NCBI RefSeq assembly: GCF_943371255.1
Contig: NZ_CALRUC010000041.1
Location: forward strand, 1 to 32,380
DNA: 32,380 nucleotides
Origin: Ferrovibrio terrae_B
Lineage (GTDB): Bacteria > Pseudomonadota > Alphaproteobacteria > Ferrovibrionales > Ferrovibrionaceae
Direction: 5' to 3'
The notes under the pieces are model-generated. The model was not told the origin of the DNA and searched no databases. It saw nothing but the letters and a program-made list of their open reading frames with translations. Positions 1-8,039 of the stretch are shown piece after piece (position 1 is the stretch's first letter; each line of letters begins with the position of its first letter). A program made the translations under genes and the position numbers.

Positions 1-875
1 CCGGCATGGGTCGCCTGCATCGCCGGCTCCAGTTCGGCCTGGGCAAAGGCGCGCAGCTCAGTGAGCAGGCCCGCCGCATCATCGCCGGGCACGGTGCGCA
101 GCTCGAACAGCAGCTCGGCCACCGCCGGCACCACATTCAGCGCCGTACCGCCGCGCAGGACGCCGACATGGGCTGTCGAATAGGGAATGTCGAACAGCTC
201 GTCGCGCCGGCCGGATGCTTTCAGGCGCCGGCCGAGTGCCTGTACCGCGCCGGCAAAGGCCGCGGCATATTCGACCGCATTGACGCTGCAGGGCGCCAAC
301 GAGGAATGGCCGCCGAGCCCGGTCACCGTGACCCGGGTGTTGCTTTTGCCCTTGTGGCCGATCACCACATCCATGCCGGTCGGTTCGCCGACAAAGCAGC
401 CGGCAAACCGGCGTTCCGACGCGGTCAGCCGCGCGAGCAAATGCCGCACGCCGACGCAGCCGACTTCCTCGTCATAGGAGAAAGCAAGATGCAGCGGCCG
501 GCTGAGCCGGATTGCGCTCATCACCTGCGCCCTGGACAGGCAGACGGCGAGGAAGCCCTTCATGTCGGTGGTGCCACGCCCGTAGAGCCGGCCGTCTTCC
601 CGACGCAGCCGGAACGGATCGGAGGACCAGCTCTGGTCATCGACCGGCACGGTATCGGTATGGCCCGACAAGATATAACCGGGCGGACCCTCCGGGCCGA
701 TCGAGGCGATCAGATTGGCCTTGGTGCCATCATCATTTGCAACCTGCTCGATGCGGAATCCGAGTCCCTGCAGGTAATCGCCGATCCAGGTCATCAGCGG
801 CAGGTTGGATTTCGCGCTGGTGGTATCGAAGGCCACCAGTCGCGACAGGATATCCAGTGTTGTGTGCAAAGACAT
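1..875 (-). CDS. argE: ArgE-like M20 deacetylase (acetylornithine deacetylase family), C-terminus cut by window edge
   Basis: Zinc-dependent M20 amidohydrolase that removes the acetyl group from N-acetylornithine or a related N-acyl amino acid in the cytoplasm. The first 291 residues are present; the C-terminus lies outside the window. Visible metal and catalytic residues are H72 and D74 in GHTDTVPVD, D104 in GTTDMKGF, the E136-E137 pair in YDEEVG, and E164 in GEPTGM. The start is the ATG whose complement lies at 873-875, 8 bases after the stop of the Bug-type receptor gene, so the two are probably co-transcribed. No strong ribosome site precedes it, which suggests coupled translation. The family also covers related amidases, and many alphaproteobacteria use ArgJ for arginine synthesis. 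Pairing with an uptake receptor makes catabolism of an imported N-acyl compound a real alternative. The family call is firm; the substrate is not. Confidence 0.88.
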   Translation of the reverse strand, partial: MSLHTTLDILSRLVAFDTTSAKSNLPLMTWIGDYLQGLGFRIEQVANDDGTKANLIASIGPEGPPGYILSGHTDTVPVDDQSWSSDPFRLRREDGRLYGRGTTDMKGFLAVCLSRAQVMSAIRLSRPLHLAFSYDEEVGCVGVRHLLARLTASERRFAGCFVGEPTGMDVVIGHKGKSNTRVTVTGLGGHSSLAPCSVNAVEYAAAFAGAVQALGRRLKASGRRDELFDIPYSTAHVGVLRGGTALNVVPAVAELLFELRTVPGDDAAGLLTELRAFAQAELEPAMQATHA

Positions 876-883
876 ATGACGCG

Positions 884-1867
884 TCAGTTCGCCGTGGCGC
901 CGGTGGCTTTCACAATCGGCGCCCACTTGGCCTGCTCGGTGGCCAGCAGCTTCGCCGTTGCCTCAGACCCGCCCGCCACAACGGTGGCGCTGAGATCGGA
1001 CAGGCGTTCCTTCAGCGCCGGATCGCCCAGCGCCTCGACGGCCGCCTGGTTGATCTTTGCGACGATCGCGGCCGGTGTTTTCGCCGGTGCCAGCAGAGCA
1101 ACCCAGCTGTAGCCGATGAAATCCGGCAAGCCGACCTCAGGCGCCGAGGGCACATCCGGCAACTGCGGGATGCGTTGCTCGCTCGACACCAGTAGCGCCT
1201 TCACCGCGCCGGAACGGATATGGCCCAGCGAGGTTGGCACATTGTCGATCATCAGTTGCACCTGGCCACCGATCAGATCCTGCATCGCCGGCCCGGCGCC
1301 ACGATAGGGCACATGGGCAATATCCACTTTGAGCAGGTTGGCAAACCAGTGACCCTGCAGATGACCGATGCTGCCATTGCCCGGCGAGGCATAGCTGGCC
1401 TTGGCGGCATTGGCCGCCACCCAGGTCTTGAAATCCGCCATCTTCGCCGGCACCGAGGGATGCACCACCAGAACATTCGGCACATTGACCAGATGGGTGA
1501 CCGGCGCAAAATCCTGCTTCACATCGAAGGGCAGCTTGGCATACAGCGCCGGATTGATCGCATGCGTAGACACTGTAGCCGCCAGGATCGTGTAGCCATC
1601 CGGCTCGGCCTTGGCCACCGCATCGGACCCGATGATACCGCCACCGCCGGTACGGTTTTCGACGATCACCTGCTGGCCGATGGTTTTGGTCATGCCCTGT
1701 GCCACCAGACGCGCCACCACATCGGTCGAGCCGCCGGCCGCAAAGGGCACCACGATCTTGACCGGACGCGACGGATAGGCCTGTGCCAGAGCAGTGTCTG
1801 TCATGGTCACTGCAAGGGTGGCGGCCAGAGCAGCCGCAATCGTCAGTCCGGATTTGCGCATCATCAT
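884..1867 (-). CDS. Bug-family (TctC-like) tripartite tricarboxylate transporter substrate-binding protein
   Basis: Periplasmic solute receptor of 327 residues, the usual size for the Bug/TctC family. A signal peptide covers about residues 1-28, with positive residues, a long Ala/Leu/Val core and an ALAQA cleavage region. It is followed by the family-typical opening YPSRPVKIVVPFAAGGSTD (residues 31-49), whose glycine-rich loop binds a carboxylate of the ligand. Later family hallmarks such as VPYRGAGPAMQDLIGGQVQLM are also present. A purine-rich GGGGAGA ribosome site precedes the ATG. No TctA or TctB membrane subunits are in the window, so this is an orphan receptor, which is common in this family. 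It lies between a LysR regulator upstream and an ArgE-like deacetylase downstream on the same strand. The ligand is probably a carboxylate or an N-acyl amino acid, which is inference from context. Confidence 0.93.
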   Translation of the reverse strand: MMMRKSGLTIAAALAATLAVTMTDTALAQAYPSRPVKIVVPFAAGGSTDVVARLVAQGMTKTIGQQVIVENRTGGGGIIGSDAVAKAEPDGYTILAATVSTHAINPALYAKLPFDVKQDFAPVTHLVNVPNVLVVHPSVPAKMADFKTWVAANAAKASYASPGNGSIGHLQGHWFANLLKVDIAHVPYRGAGPAMQDLIGGQVQLMIDNVPTSLGHIRSGAVKALLVSSEQRIPQLPDVPSAPEVGLPDFIGYSWVALLAPAKTPAAIVAKINQAAVEALGDPALKERLSDLSATVVAGGSEATAKLLATEQAKWAPIVKATGATAN

Positions 1868-1945
1868 TGTGTCTCCCCATCGGTCAGATGCGGAAACGAT
1901 GCCGAAGCCGCCGGACAGCGTCCAATCGCGACTTGCTATAGGGGT

Positions 1946-1960
1946 ATTTGCCCGGCGAAT
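1946..1960. promoter_or_regulatory. candidate LysR-type box upstream of the Bug receptor gene
   Basis: A 15-base near-palindrome reading ATTTGCCCGGCGAAT on the plus strand. It matches its own reverse complement at 12 of 15 positions and contains the T-N11-A form typical of LysR sites. It lies in the 99-base gap between the LysR gene and the receptor gene, about 80-95 bases before the receptor start, where an activator site would be expected. No convincing -10/-35 pair was found beside it. Confidence 0.4.
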
Positions 1961-1966
1961 AGACGC

Positions 1967-2881
1967 TCAGCCGAGGCGGTGACGTCCGACCTGATCGAGC
2001 GCGACTTTGCGCAGGGCGGCAACGAAGGCGGCGAGCGCCTTGGTCGGCGGCCGATGCGCCTTGAGGATGCCGAAACTGTTCGGCACCGTGGGCTCGAAAC
2101 GCCGCAGCACCAGATCGGGCGATTCATATTCGCTCGCCATGAAGGCATTGATGAGCGCCACACCCAGCCCGGCGGCACTGCAGCCGCAGGCGGCTGCCGA
2201 GGTACCGGTCTCGATGCGGATATTCGGCACGACACCGCTGGCTTCAAACACCTTGTCGAGGCGAATGCGCGCCGGGTATTTGCGGGCAATGGTGATCAGC
2301 GGCTCGTCCTTCAGATCGGCCGGGCCGATGGTCTTGCGCCGGGCCAGCCGGTGGCGTTTGGGCAGCACGCAGACTGTGGGTACATCGATCAGTGGCACAA
2401 CGTCGACACCAGGGTGACTGACCGGCAACAGCGACACGGCAAGGTCGGCCTGATCGCCGGCAATCAGTTCGGCGGCATAATCCGTTGTCCGCATGTCGAT
2501 GACGATGCGCAGCGCCGGATACTGCCGGGCAAAGACGGCAATCGCCGCCGGCGTGAATTTCGCCGACAGGCTGGGCGAGATCACCAGCCGGATCGGCCGG
2601 GTTTCCGACTGGCCCATGCGGCCGGTGAAATCGGACAACTGCTGCAGCCCGTCGAAGGCCCGTTCCACTTCATCCAGCAGCGCCCGCGCCTCGTCGGTCG
2701 GCACCAGACGGCTGCGCTCGCGCCGGAACAGCACCAGGCGCAAGCGGGCTTCCAACTCATTGATGAGCCGACTGACCGAAGGCTGCGACAGATTCAGCGC
2801 CTTGGCCGCACCGGTAGTGGTGCCAGCCATCATCACGGCCCGAAAGGCCATGAACTCACGCAGATTGAGCGGTGCGGCCAT
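1967..2881 (-). CDS. LysR-family transcriptional regulator
   Basis: DNA-binding regulator of 304 residues. An N-terminal winged helix-turn-helix (about residues 5-65) contains GAAKALNLSQPSVSRLINELE, the standard LysR recognition helix region. The rest is an effector-binding domain of periplasmic-binding-protein fold with a typical RLVISPSLS start to its first lobe. I chose the ATG at 2881 because GGGGGA lies 6 bases upstream and the HTH follows at the usual distance. An in-frame TTG at 2914 would add 11 residues of no family character. The gene sits directly upstream of the Bug receptor and ArgE-like genes on the same strand. It probably controls them in response to the imported compound or a product of it. 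The effector cannot be read from sequence. Confidence 0.92.
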   Translation of the reverse strand: MAAPLNLREFMAFRAVMMAGTTTGAAKALNLSQPSVSRLINELEARLRLVLFRRERSRLVPTDEARALLDEVERAFDGLQQLSDFTGRMGQSETRPIRLVISPSLSAKFTPAAIAVFARQYPALRIVIDMRTTDYAAELIAGDQADLAVSLLPVSHPGVDVVPLIDVPTVCVLPKRHRLARRKTIGPADLKDEPLITIARKYPARIRLDKVFEASGVVPNIRIETGTSAAACGCSAAGLGVALINAFMASEYESPDLVLRRFEPTVPNSFGILKAHRPPTKALAAFVAALRKVALDQVGRHRLG

Positions 2882-2933
2882 GTCCTGTCCCCCGGGGCTG
2901 TCGGCGTCTACCAATCCGGGCCAGGGCAGGACT

Positions 2934-2939
2934 TGTCAA
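2934..2939 (-). promoter_or_regulatory. possible -35 element (TTGACA) upstream of the LysR gene
   Basis: On the minus strand a perfect TTGACA hexamer occurs in the 85-base gap between the UbiH-type gene and the LysR gene. No good -10 hexamer follows at 16-18 bases, so the promoter call is weak. Confidence 0.25.
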
Positions 2940-2966
2940 GCCGATGCCCGCAACCACCGTACGGCG

Positions 2967-4229
2967 TCAGACCAGCAGCTCGCCCTTCAGCAGGCGGGGC
3001 AGGCGGCCGATGTCGCCCATGGCATGGCGCATGAACAGCTTCTTGAGCGGCCCGATGCGGTTGACCACGCCCAGGCCCAGGTCGCGGGCGAGCCGCAGCG
3101 GCGCGATATCGTTGGAGAACAGCCGGGTCAGGCCATCGGTGACGGCACCGAGCACGACATTGTCGACCCGGCGCCAGCGTTCGTAGCGATCCAGCACATC
3201 GACGCGGCCGATATCGAGACCAAGCCGGCGCGCCTCGACCACGGCTTCGGTGAGAGCGGCGATGTCGCGCAGGCCCAGATTGAGCCCCTGCCCGGCAATC
3301 GGATGGATGCCATGGGCCGCATCGCCGATCAGCGCCATGCGATGGCCGCTATAGCGGGTGGCCAGCATGAAACTGAGCGGATAGGACCAGCGCGGGCCAA
3401 CCACGTCGCAGGCGCCATAGCCGGTGCCGAAGCGCTGGCGCATCTCGGCGGCGAAGCCCGCGTCATCCAGTGCCATGATGGCAGCGGCGCGTTCGGTCGG
3501 CTCGGTCCAGACCAGCGATGATCGATGCGCGCCTTGCGCATCGTCGGTCATCGGCAGGATGGCAAACGGCCCGGCCGGCAGGAAACGCTCCTGCGCCACG
3601 CCCTCATGCGGTAATGCGTGCTGCACGGTGCAGACGATACCGGTCTGGTCATAGGCCCAGTCGATGGTGCGGATGCCGGCATCGCGGCGGATGACGGACT
3701 GGCGGCCATCGGCACCGATCACCAGCCGGGCGCGGATCTGCCGGCCATTGGCCAGATCGAGCACCGCCGGCGCGCCGGAGCCCGGTTCGCCATAGCTGAT
3801 CTGCCGCGCCGTCATCGGCGCGATGAGTTCCAGGTTCGGGGTATCGGCGATGGCCGCCTGCTGGGCCAGGCGCATGACCCGGTTCTCGACCAGATAGCCG
3901 AACGGGTCGCTGCCCAGATCGCTGTGGTCGTAATGCAGGAACAGCAGCGAGTCGCCATCCGACACCCGGATATCCCACATCGGCTGTGCCGCGCTGACAT
4001 GGCGCCACAGGCCAATCGCTTCCAGCATGCGCTGGGAGGCCAGCGCGATGGCCGAAACCCGCCCATCGAAGCTGGCCGCCGTGGCCCTGGCCGGATCCTC
4101 GCGGTCAATGACAGCCACCGAAATGCCGTGCCGGGCCAAGGCGATGGCCTGGGTGAGCCCGTTCAGGCCGCCACCGATCACGGCAACGTCGAACAACTCG
4201 GCAGGGGCGGCAGCAGGGTCCGGTGTCAT
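2967..4229 (-). CDS. UbiH/UbiF/VisC/Coq6-family FAD-dependent hydroxylase
   Basis: Flavin monooxygenase of 420 residues, the normal length for aromatic-ring hydroxylases of ubiquinone biosynthesis. Three family signatures are in order. The N-terminal dinucleotide motif VAVIGGGLNG is at about residues 15-24. The DG motif IGADGRQSVIR has D174. The second FAD motif GDAAHGIHPIAGQGLNLGLRD has D303. These bind FAD and NAD(P)H and place oxygen chemistry on the quinone precursor ring, probably at the inner face of the cytoplasmic membrane. The ATG at 4229 is preferred because GAGGA lies 8 bases upstream. The open frame extends further 5' but that part is not conserved in character. It is divergent from the DUF1194 gene across 122 bases. 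Which ring position it hydroxylates (UbiH, UbiF or UbiL/UbiM role) cannot be told from this sequence alone. Confidence 0.9.
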   Translation of the reverse strand: MTPDPAAAPAELFDVAVIGGGLNGLTQAIALARHGISVAVIDREDPARATAASFDGRVSAIALASQRMLEAIGLWRHVSAAQPMWDIRVSDGDSLLFLHYDHSDLGSDPFGYLVENRVMRLAQQAAIADTPNLELIAPMTARQISYGEPGSGAPAVLDLANGRQIRARLVIGADGRQSVIRRDAGIRTIDWAYDQTGIVCTVQHALPHEGVAQERFLPAGPFAILPMTDDAQGAHRSSLVWTEPTERAAAIMALDDAGFAAEMRQRFGTGYGACDVVGPRWSYPLSFMLATRYSGHRMALIGDAAHGIHPIAGQGLNLGLRDIAALTEAVVEARRLGLDIGRVDVLDRYERWRRVDNVVLGAVTDGLTRLFSNDIAPLRLARDLGLGVVNRIGPLKKLFMRHAMGDIGRLPRLLKGELLV

Positions 4230-4351
4230 GGCCGGCATCCTCGGCACCTGCCCCGGCCTTGTCCAGCGCCGGGCCGGATTCGGCCGGGCAAAGAGACGTT
4301 TTGCCGCAATTTGCTTGGACGCGGGCCACGGCACGTACTAGCCTTTGAGCC

Positions 4352-5212
4352 ATGCCGTTCAAGCCGCTGACCGCCCTGGTTCTGGCCTGGCTGACGGGCC
4401 TGCCGCTGGCCGCCCTGCCTCTCCAGGGACGGGCCGCAGAGCAGATGCCCGTCGATCTTGAATTGGTGCTCGCCGTCGACATTTCCGGCTCGATCGATGC
4501 CGATGAAGCCAAGCTGCAGCGCGAGGGCTATGCCCGCGCCCTGATCGACAAGGATGTGATCAAGGCAATCAGGGGCGGCATCCATGGCAAGATCGCCATC
4601 GCCTATTTCGACTGGTCTGACTCCTATGTGCAGAACGACGTTCTCGACTGGGCCCTGATCCATGACGAGGCCAGCGCGCAGGCGGTGTCACGTCGCCTGC
4701 TGGAACAGCAGACGCGCACGGCACGTCGCACCAGCATTTCCGGCGCTATCAACCACGCCATCCCCCGCTTCGGCAGTGGCCCCTACAAGGGCATGCGCAA
4801 GGTGCTGGATATCTCCGGCGACGGGCCGAACAACGATGGCGGCCCGATCGACCTGGCTCGCGACAAGGCACTGGCCGCCGGCATCGTCATCAACGGCCTG
4901 CCGATCATGAACGGCAAGGTGAACACCTGGGGTTTCCCCGTGCTGGAAGACCTCGACCGCTATTTCGAAGGCTGCGTGATCGGCGGCCCCGGCTCTTTCG
5001 TGGTGGTGGCCGAGGGCTTCGACACTTTCCATGAGGCCGTGCGGCGCAAGCTGATCCTGGAGATCGCCACCGCGCCGACCGTGCCGCCGGCCTGGCAGCG
5101 GATCGGTCCCGCCGTGACCCACAAGGCCCAGTCGGGCTACCGCTATCCCAAGGGCTGCGATATCGGCGAGCGGCAGAGCCAGGAATTCTGGCGCCGCCGC
5201 TTTGACCAGTAG
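4352..5212 (+). CDS. DUF1194 domain protein, secreted, von Willebrand A-like
   Basis: A 286-residue exported protein of the DUF1194 family, which is related to von Willebrand factor A domains. A signal peptide is visible in about residues 1-29, with a Leu/Ala-rich core ending near GRAAE. The mature part opens with VDLELVLAVDISGSID, where D43-I-S-G-S47 has the form of a MIDAS metal site. A second metal-coordinating stretch may be the SGDGPNNDGG segment. Families of this fold bind divalent metal and protein partners, but no DUF1194 function is established to my knowledge. The ribosome site before the ATG is weak. It stands alone, divergent from the UbiH-type gene and 167 bases before glpX. I infer an envelope protein of unknown function. 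Confidence 0.87.
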   Translation: MPFKPLTALVLAWLTGLPLAALPLQGRAAEQMPVDLELVLAVDISGSIDADEAKLQREGYARALIDKDVIKAIRGGIHGKIAIAYFDWSDSYVQNDVLDWALIHDEASAQAVSRRLLEQQTRTARRTSISGAINHAIPRFGSGPYKGMRKVLDISGDGPNNDGGPIDLARDKALAAGIVINGLPIMNGKVNTWGFPVLEDLDRYFEGCVIGGPGSFVVVAEGFDTFHEAVRRKLILEIATAPTVPPAWQRIGPAVTHKAQSGYRYPKGCDIGERQSQEFWRRRFDQ

Positions 5213-5379
5213 CCGGCAAAACCGCCCGGAAGCCTTCCCGGCCGGCCAAAATCCCGTCGAAGTCACCCGGCCACCGCTTGGCCTCGCCCGGTTTTTGCCG
5301 TATTTCCAAGCAATAAACCGACCGGATAGAAAACCATCCCGGCCCGAACCGATCTGACCCTTTCTTCGGAGTATCCCTG

Positions 5380-6342
5380 ATGACCACGCGCCCCGGTCCG
5401 TTCGACCGCGCCGATTTCCCGTTCGCGCTCCGCCTTGTCACCGAAGCCGCTGCCGTTGCCGCCCATGCCTGGGTCGGCCGCAGCGCCAAGGAAGACGGCG
5501 ATGGCGCCGCCGTCGAGGCGATGCGCAAGGCGCTCGGCGAGATCAACATCAATGCCGTGGTGATGATCGGCGAAGGCGAGAAGGACAATGCCCCGCTGCT
5601 GTATCGCGGCGAGCGCATCGGCAAGGGTGAGCCGGAGATCGAGATCGCCGTCGATCCGATCGAAGGCACCACCAACATGGCCAATGGCGTCGACAATTCG
5701 ATGGCGGTGATGGCGCTGGCGCCGCGCGGCGCGATGTTCGATCTCGGCCCCAGTTTCTACATGGACAAGCTGGTGCTGCCGGCCGCCGCCAGGGGCAAGG
5801 TCGATCCGGCCTGGCCGGTGAAAAAGAAACTGGACGCCCTGGCTGCCGCGCTGCACAAGCCGGTATCAGAGCTGCGCATCTTCGTGCTGAACCGCAAGCG
5901 GCACCACGCGATGATCAAGGAGATCCATGACGCCGGCGCGCGTACCATGCTGCAGGAAAACGGCGATGTCGCCGGTGCCTTCATGGCAGTGCAGAAGAAC
6001 AGCAGCGTCGATGCGCTATTCGGCACCGGCGGCTCGCCCGAAGGCATCATCACCGCGATCTTCGTGCGCGCCATGGGCGGCGAGTTCTTTGGCCGCGTCG
6101 ATCCGCAGGGCGAGGAGGAAGCCGCCAAGGTGAAGGCCTTCGGCCTCGACAGCAGCAAATGGATGGCGGGCAGTGCGCTGGTGAAGAGTGACGATGCCGT
6201 ATTCGTCGCCACCGGCATCAATTCCGGGCCGGTCTGCCGCGGCGTCACCATCGAACATGGCATCGCCTTCACCCACAGCGTGATCCTGATGGCCAAAACC
6301 GGCGCGCGCCACGATATCTCCAGCCGCTTCCCTGTCGCCTGA
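5380..6342 (+). CDS. glpX: class II fructose-1,6-bisphosphatase
   Basis: Hydrolyses fructose-1,6-bisphosphate to fructose-6-phosphate, the committed step of gluconeogenesis, in the cytoplasm. The 320-residue length fits the GlpX family. Visible motifs are IGEGEKDNAP (residues 63-72) and the lithium-sensitive phosphatase metal motif DPIEGTT (92-98). GTGGSPEGI and the conserved C-terminal ITHS-like segment (here AFTHSVILM) are also present. A GGAG ribosome site precedes the ATG. In organisms with a Calvin cycle this family can also act on sedoheptulose bisphosphate, but no Calvin-cycle gene is seen here. It leads a same-strand block with pgm (19-base gap) and pgi (37-base gap), which suggests an operon for fructose-6-phosphate, glucose-6-phosphate and glucose-1-phosphate interconversion. 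Confidence 0.96.
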   Translation: MTTRPGPFDRADFPFALRLVTEAAAVAAHAWVGRSAKEDGDGAAVEAMRKALGEININAVVMIGEGEKDNAPLLYRGERIGKGEPEIEIAVDPIEGTTNMANGVDNSMAVMALAPRGAMFDLGPSFYMDKLVLPAAARGKVDPAWPVKKKLDALAAALHKPVSELRIFVLNRKRHHAMIKEIHDAGARTMLQENGDVAGAFMAVQKNSSVDALFGTGGSPEGIITAIFVRAMGGEFFGRVDPQGEEEAAKVKAFGLDSSKWMAGSALVKSDDAVFVATGINSGPVCRGVTIEHGIAFTHSVILMAKTGARHDISSRFPVA

Positions 6343-6361
6343 GCAACAGCAAGAGTCCCGC

Positions 6362-8002
6362 ATGACGCTGCGCGAAGTCGCGATCAAGCCCTTCGACGGG
6401 CAGAAACCCGGCACCTCGGGCCTGCGCAAGAAGGTGACGGTTTTCCAGCAGCCCGGCTATCTGGAAGCCTTCGTGCAGGCGGTGTTCGACTCCGCACCCG
6501 AACTGCAGGGCGGCACGCTGGTGCTGGGCGGCGACGGTCGCTTCTTCAATCGTCCGGCCATCCAGACCATCCTGCGCATGGCCGCCGCCAATGGCATCGA
6601 TCGCGTGCTGGTCGGCCAGCGCGGCATCCTCTCCACGCCGGCAGCCAGCGCAGTGATCCGCCATCATCGCGCGCGCGGCGGCCTGGTGCTGTCGGCCAGC
6701 CATAATCCGGGCGGCCCGGATGGCGATTTCGGCATCAAGTACAATATCGCCAATGGCGGCCCGGCACCGGAAGCTGTCACCGACGCGATCTTCCAACGCA
6801 CGCAGACGATCACACGCTATCGCATCATTGAGACCGCCGCCGAGATCGACCTGGAAGCCATCGGCACCCACAAGATCGCCGGCATGACCGTCGCGGTGAT
6901 CGATCCGGTCGAGGATTATGCCGCGCTGCTCGCGACGCTGTTTGATTTCGCGGCCATCCGCCGCCTGATCGCCGGGCCGGGTTTCCGCTTCCGCTTCGAT
7001 GCCATGCATGCGGTGACCGGGCCTTACGCACGCCGCCTGCTGGTCGACATGCTGGGCGCGCCGGCCGCCAGTGTCATCAATGCCGAGCCGAAGGAAGATT
7101 TCGGCGGCGGCCATCCCGATCCCAATCCGGCCCATGCGCCGGAGCTGTACCAGGAAGTTGTCATCGATGGCCGGCTCGACTTTGCCGCTGCCTCCGATGG
7201 CGATGGCGACCGCAACATGATCCTGGGCAAGGGCATCGCGGTGACGCCCAGCGACAGCCTGGCCGTGCTGGCCGCCAACGCCACCCTGGTGCCGGGCTAT
7301 GCCGGGGGTATCAGCGGCGTGGCGCGCTCGATGCCGACCAGCCGCGCGTCTGACGCCGTGGCAATTGCGCTGAAGATCGAAAGCTTCGAGACACCGACCG
7401 GCTGGAAATTCTTCGGCAACCTGCTGGATGCAGGCCGCATCACGCTCTGCGGCGAGGAAAGCTACGGCACCAGCTCGGATCATGTCCGAGAGAAGGATGG
7501 CCTCTGGGCCGTGCTGTTCTGGCTCAACCTGCTGGCAGCCAGACCCGGCGAAACTGTGCTGTCGATCCTGCAGGCGCACTGGCGCCGCTTCGGCCGGCAC
7601 TATTACAGCCGCCATGACTACGAGGCCGTCGATGCCACACTGGCCGCGGCGGCGCTGGATCGCCTGCGCGCCGGCCTCGCCGCGCTGCCGGGTCATAAGA
7701 TCGGCGCACTGACGATCACGGCCGCCGACGATTTTGCCTATCGCGACCCGGTGGATGGCAGTGAAAGCAAAGGCCAGGGCCTGCGGGTGATCTGTGGCGA
7801 GCAGGCCCGGGTGATCGCGCGCCTGTCCGGCACGGGCACTGAAGGCGCCACCGTGCGTTTGTATTTCGAGTTGTTCGAATCGGACCCGGCACGGCAGAAT
7901 GACGATGTGCAGGCCCGATTGCAGCCACTGATCGATTTCGCCGAGGCCCAGACCGGCCTTCGCAAGGTCACTGGCCGTACCGCACCGGACGTGATCACCT
8001 GA
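6362..8002 (+). CDS. pgm: phosphoglucomutase (alpha-D-glucose phosphate-specific)
   Basis: Interconverts glucose-1-phosphate and glucose-6-phosphate through a phosphoserine enzyme; 546 residues, the usual length of the bacterial Pgm family. The substrate-entry segment FDGQKPGTSGLRKKV is at residues 11-25. The active-site loop SASHNPGGPDGDFG carries the phosphorylated serine at S113. The metal loop DGDGDR spans residues 279-284, and the sugar-binding loop GEES spans 364-367. All four landmarks are intact, so the enzyme should be active. It lies between glpX and pgi on the same strand with short gaps. Together they connect gluconeogenesis to glucose-1-phosphate, the precursor of nucleotide sugars, glycogen and exopolysaccharide. 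Confidence 0.97.
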   Translation: MTLREVAIKPFDGQKPGTSGLRKKVTVFQQPGYLEAFVQAVFDSAPELQGGTLVLGGDGRFFNRPAIQTILRMAAANGIDRVLVGQRGILSTPAASAVIRHHRARGGLVLSASHNPGGPDGDFGIKYNIANGGPAPEAVTDAIFQRTQTITRYRIIETAAEIDLEAIGTHKIAGMTVAVIDPVEDYAALLATLFDFAAIRRLIAGPGFRFRFDAMHAVTGPYARRLLVDMLGAPAASVINAEPKEDFGGGHPDPNPAHAPELYQEVVIDGRLDFAAASDGDGDRNMILGKGIAVTPSDSLAVLAANATLVPGYAGGISGVARSMPTSRASDAVAIALKIESFETPTGWKFFGNLLDAGRITLCGEESYGTSSDHVREKDGLWAVLFWLNLLAARPGETVLSILQAHWRRFGRHYYSRHDYEAVDATLAAAALDRLRAGLAALPGHKIGALTITAADDFAYRDPVDGSESKGQGLRVICGEQARVIARLSGTGTEGATVRLYFELFESDPARQNDDVQARLQPLIDFAEAQTGLRKVTGRTAPDVIT

Positions 8003-8039
8003 ACGAGTTGTAGTTTGAGCGTAGTGTAACGGAGGGTCC

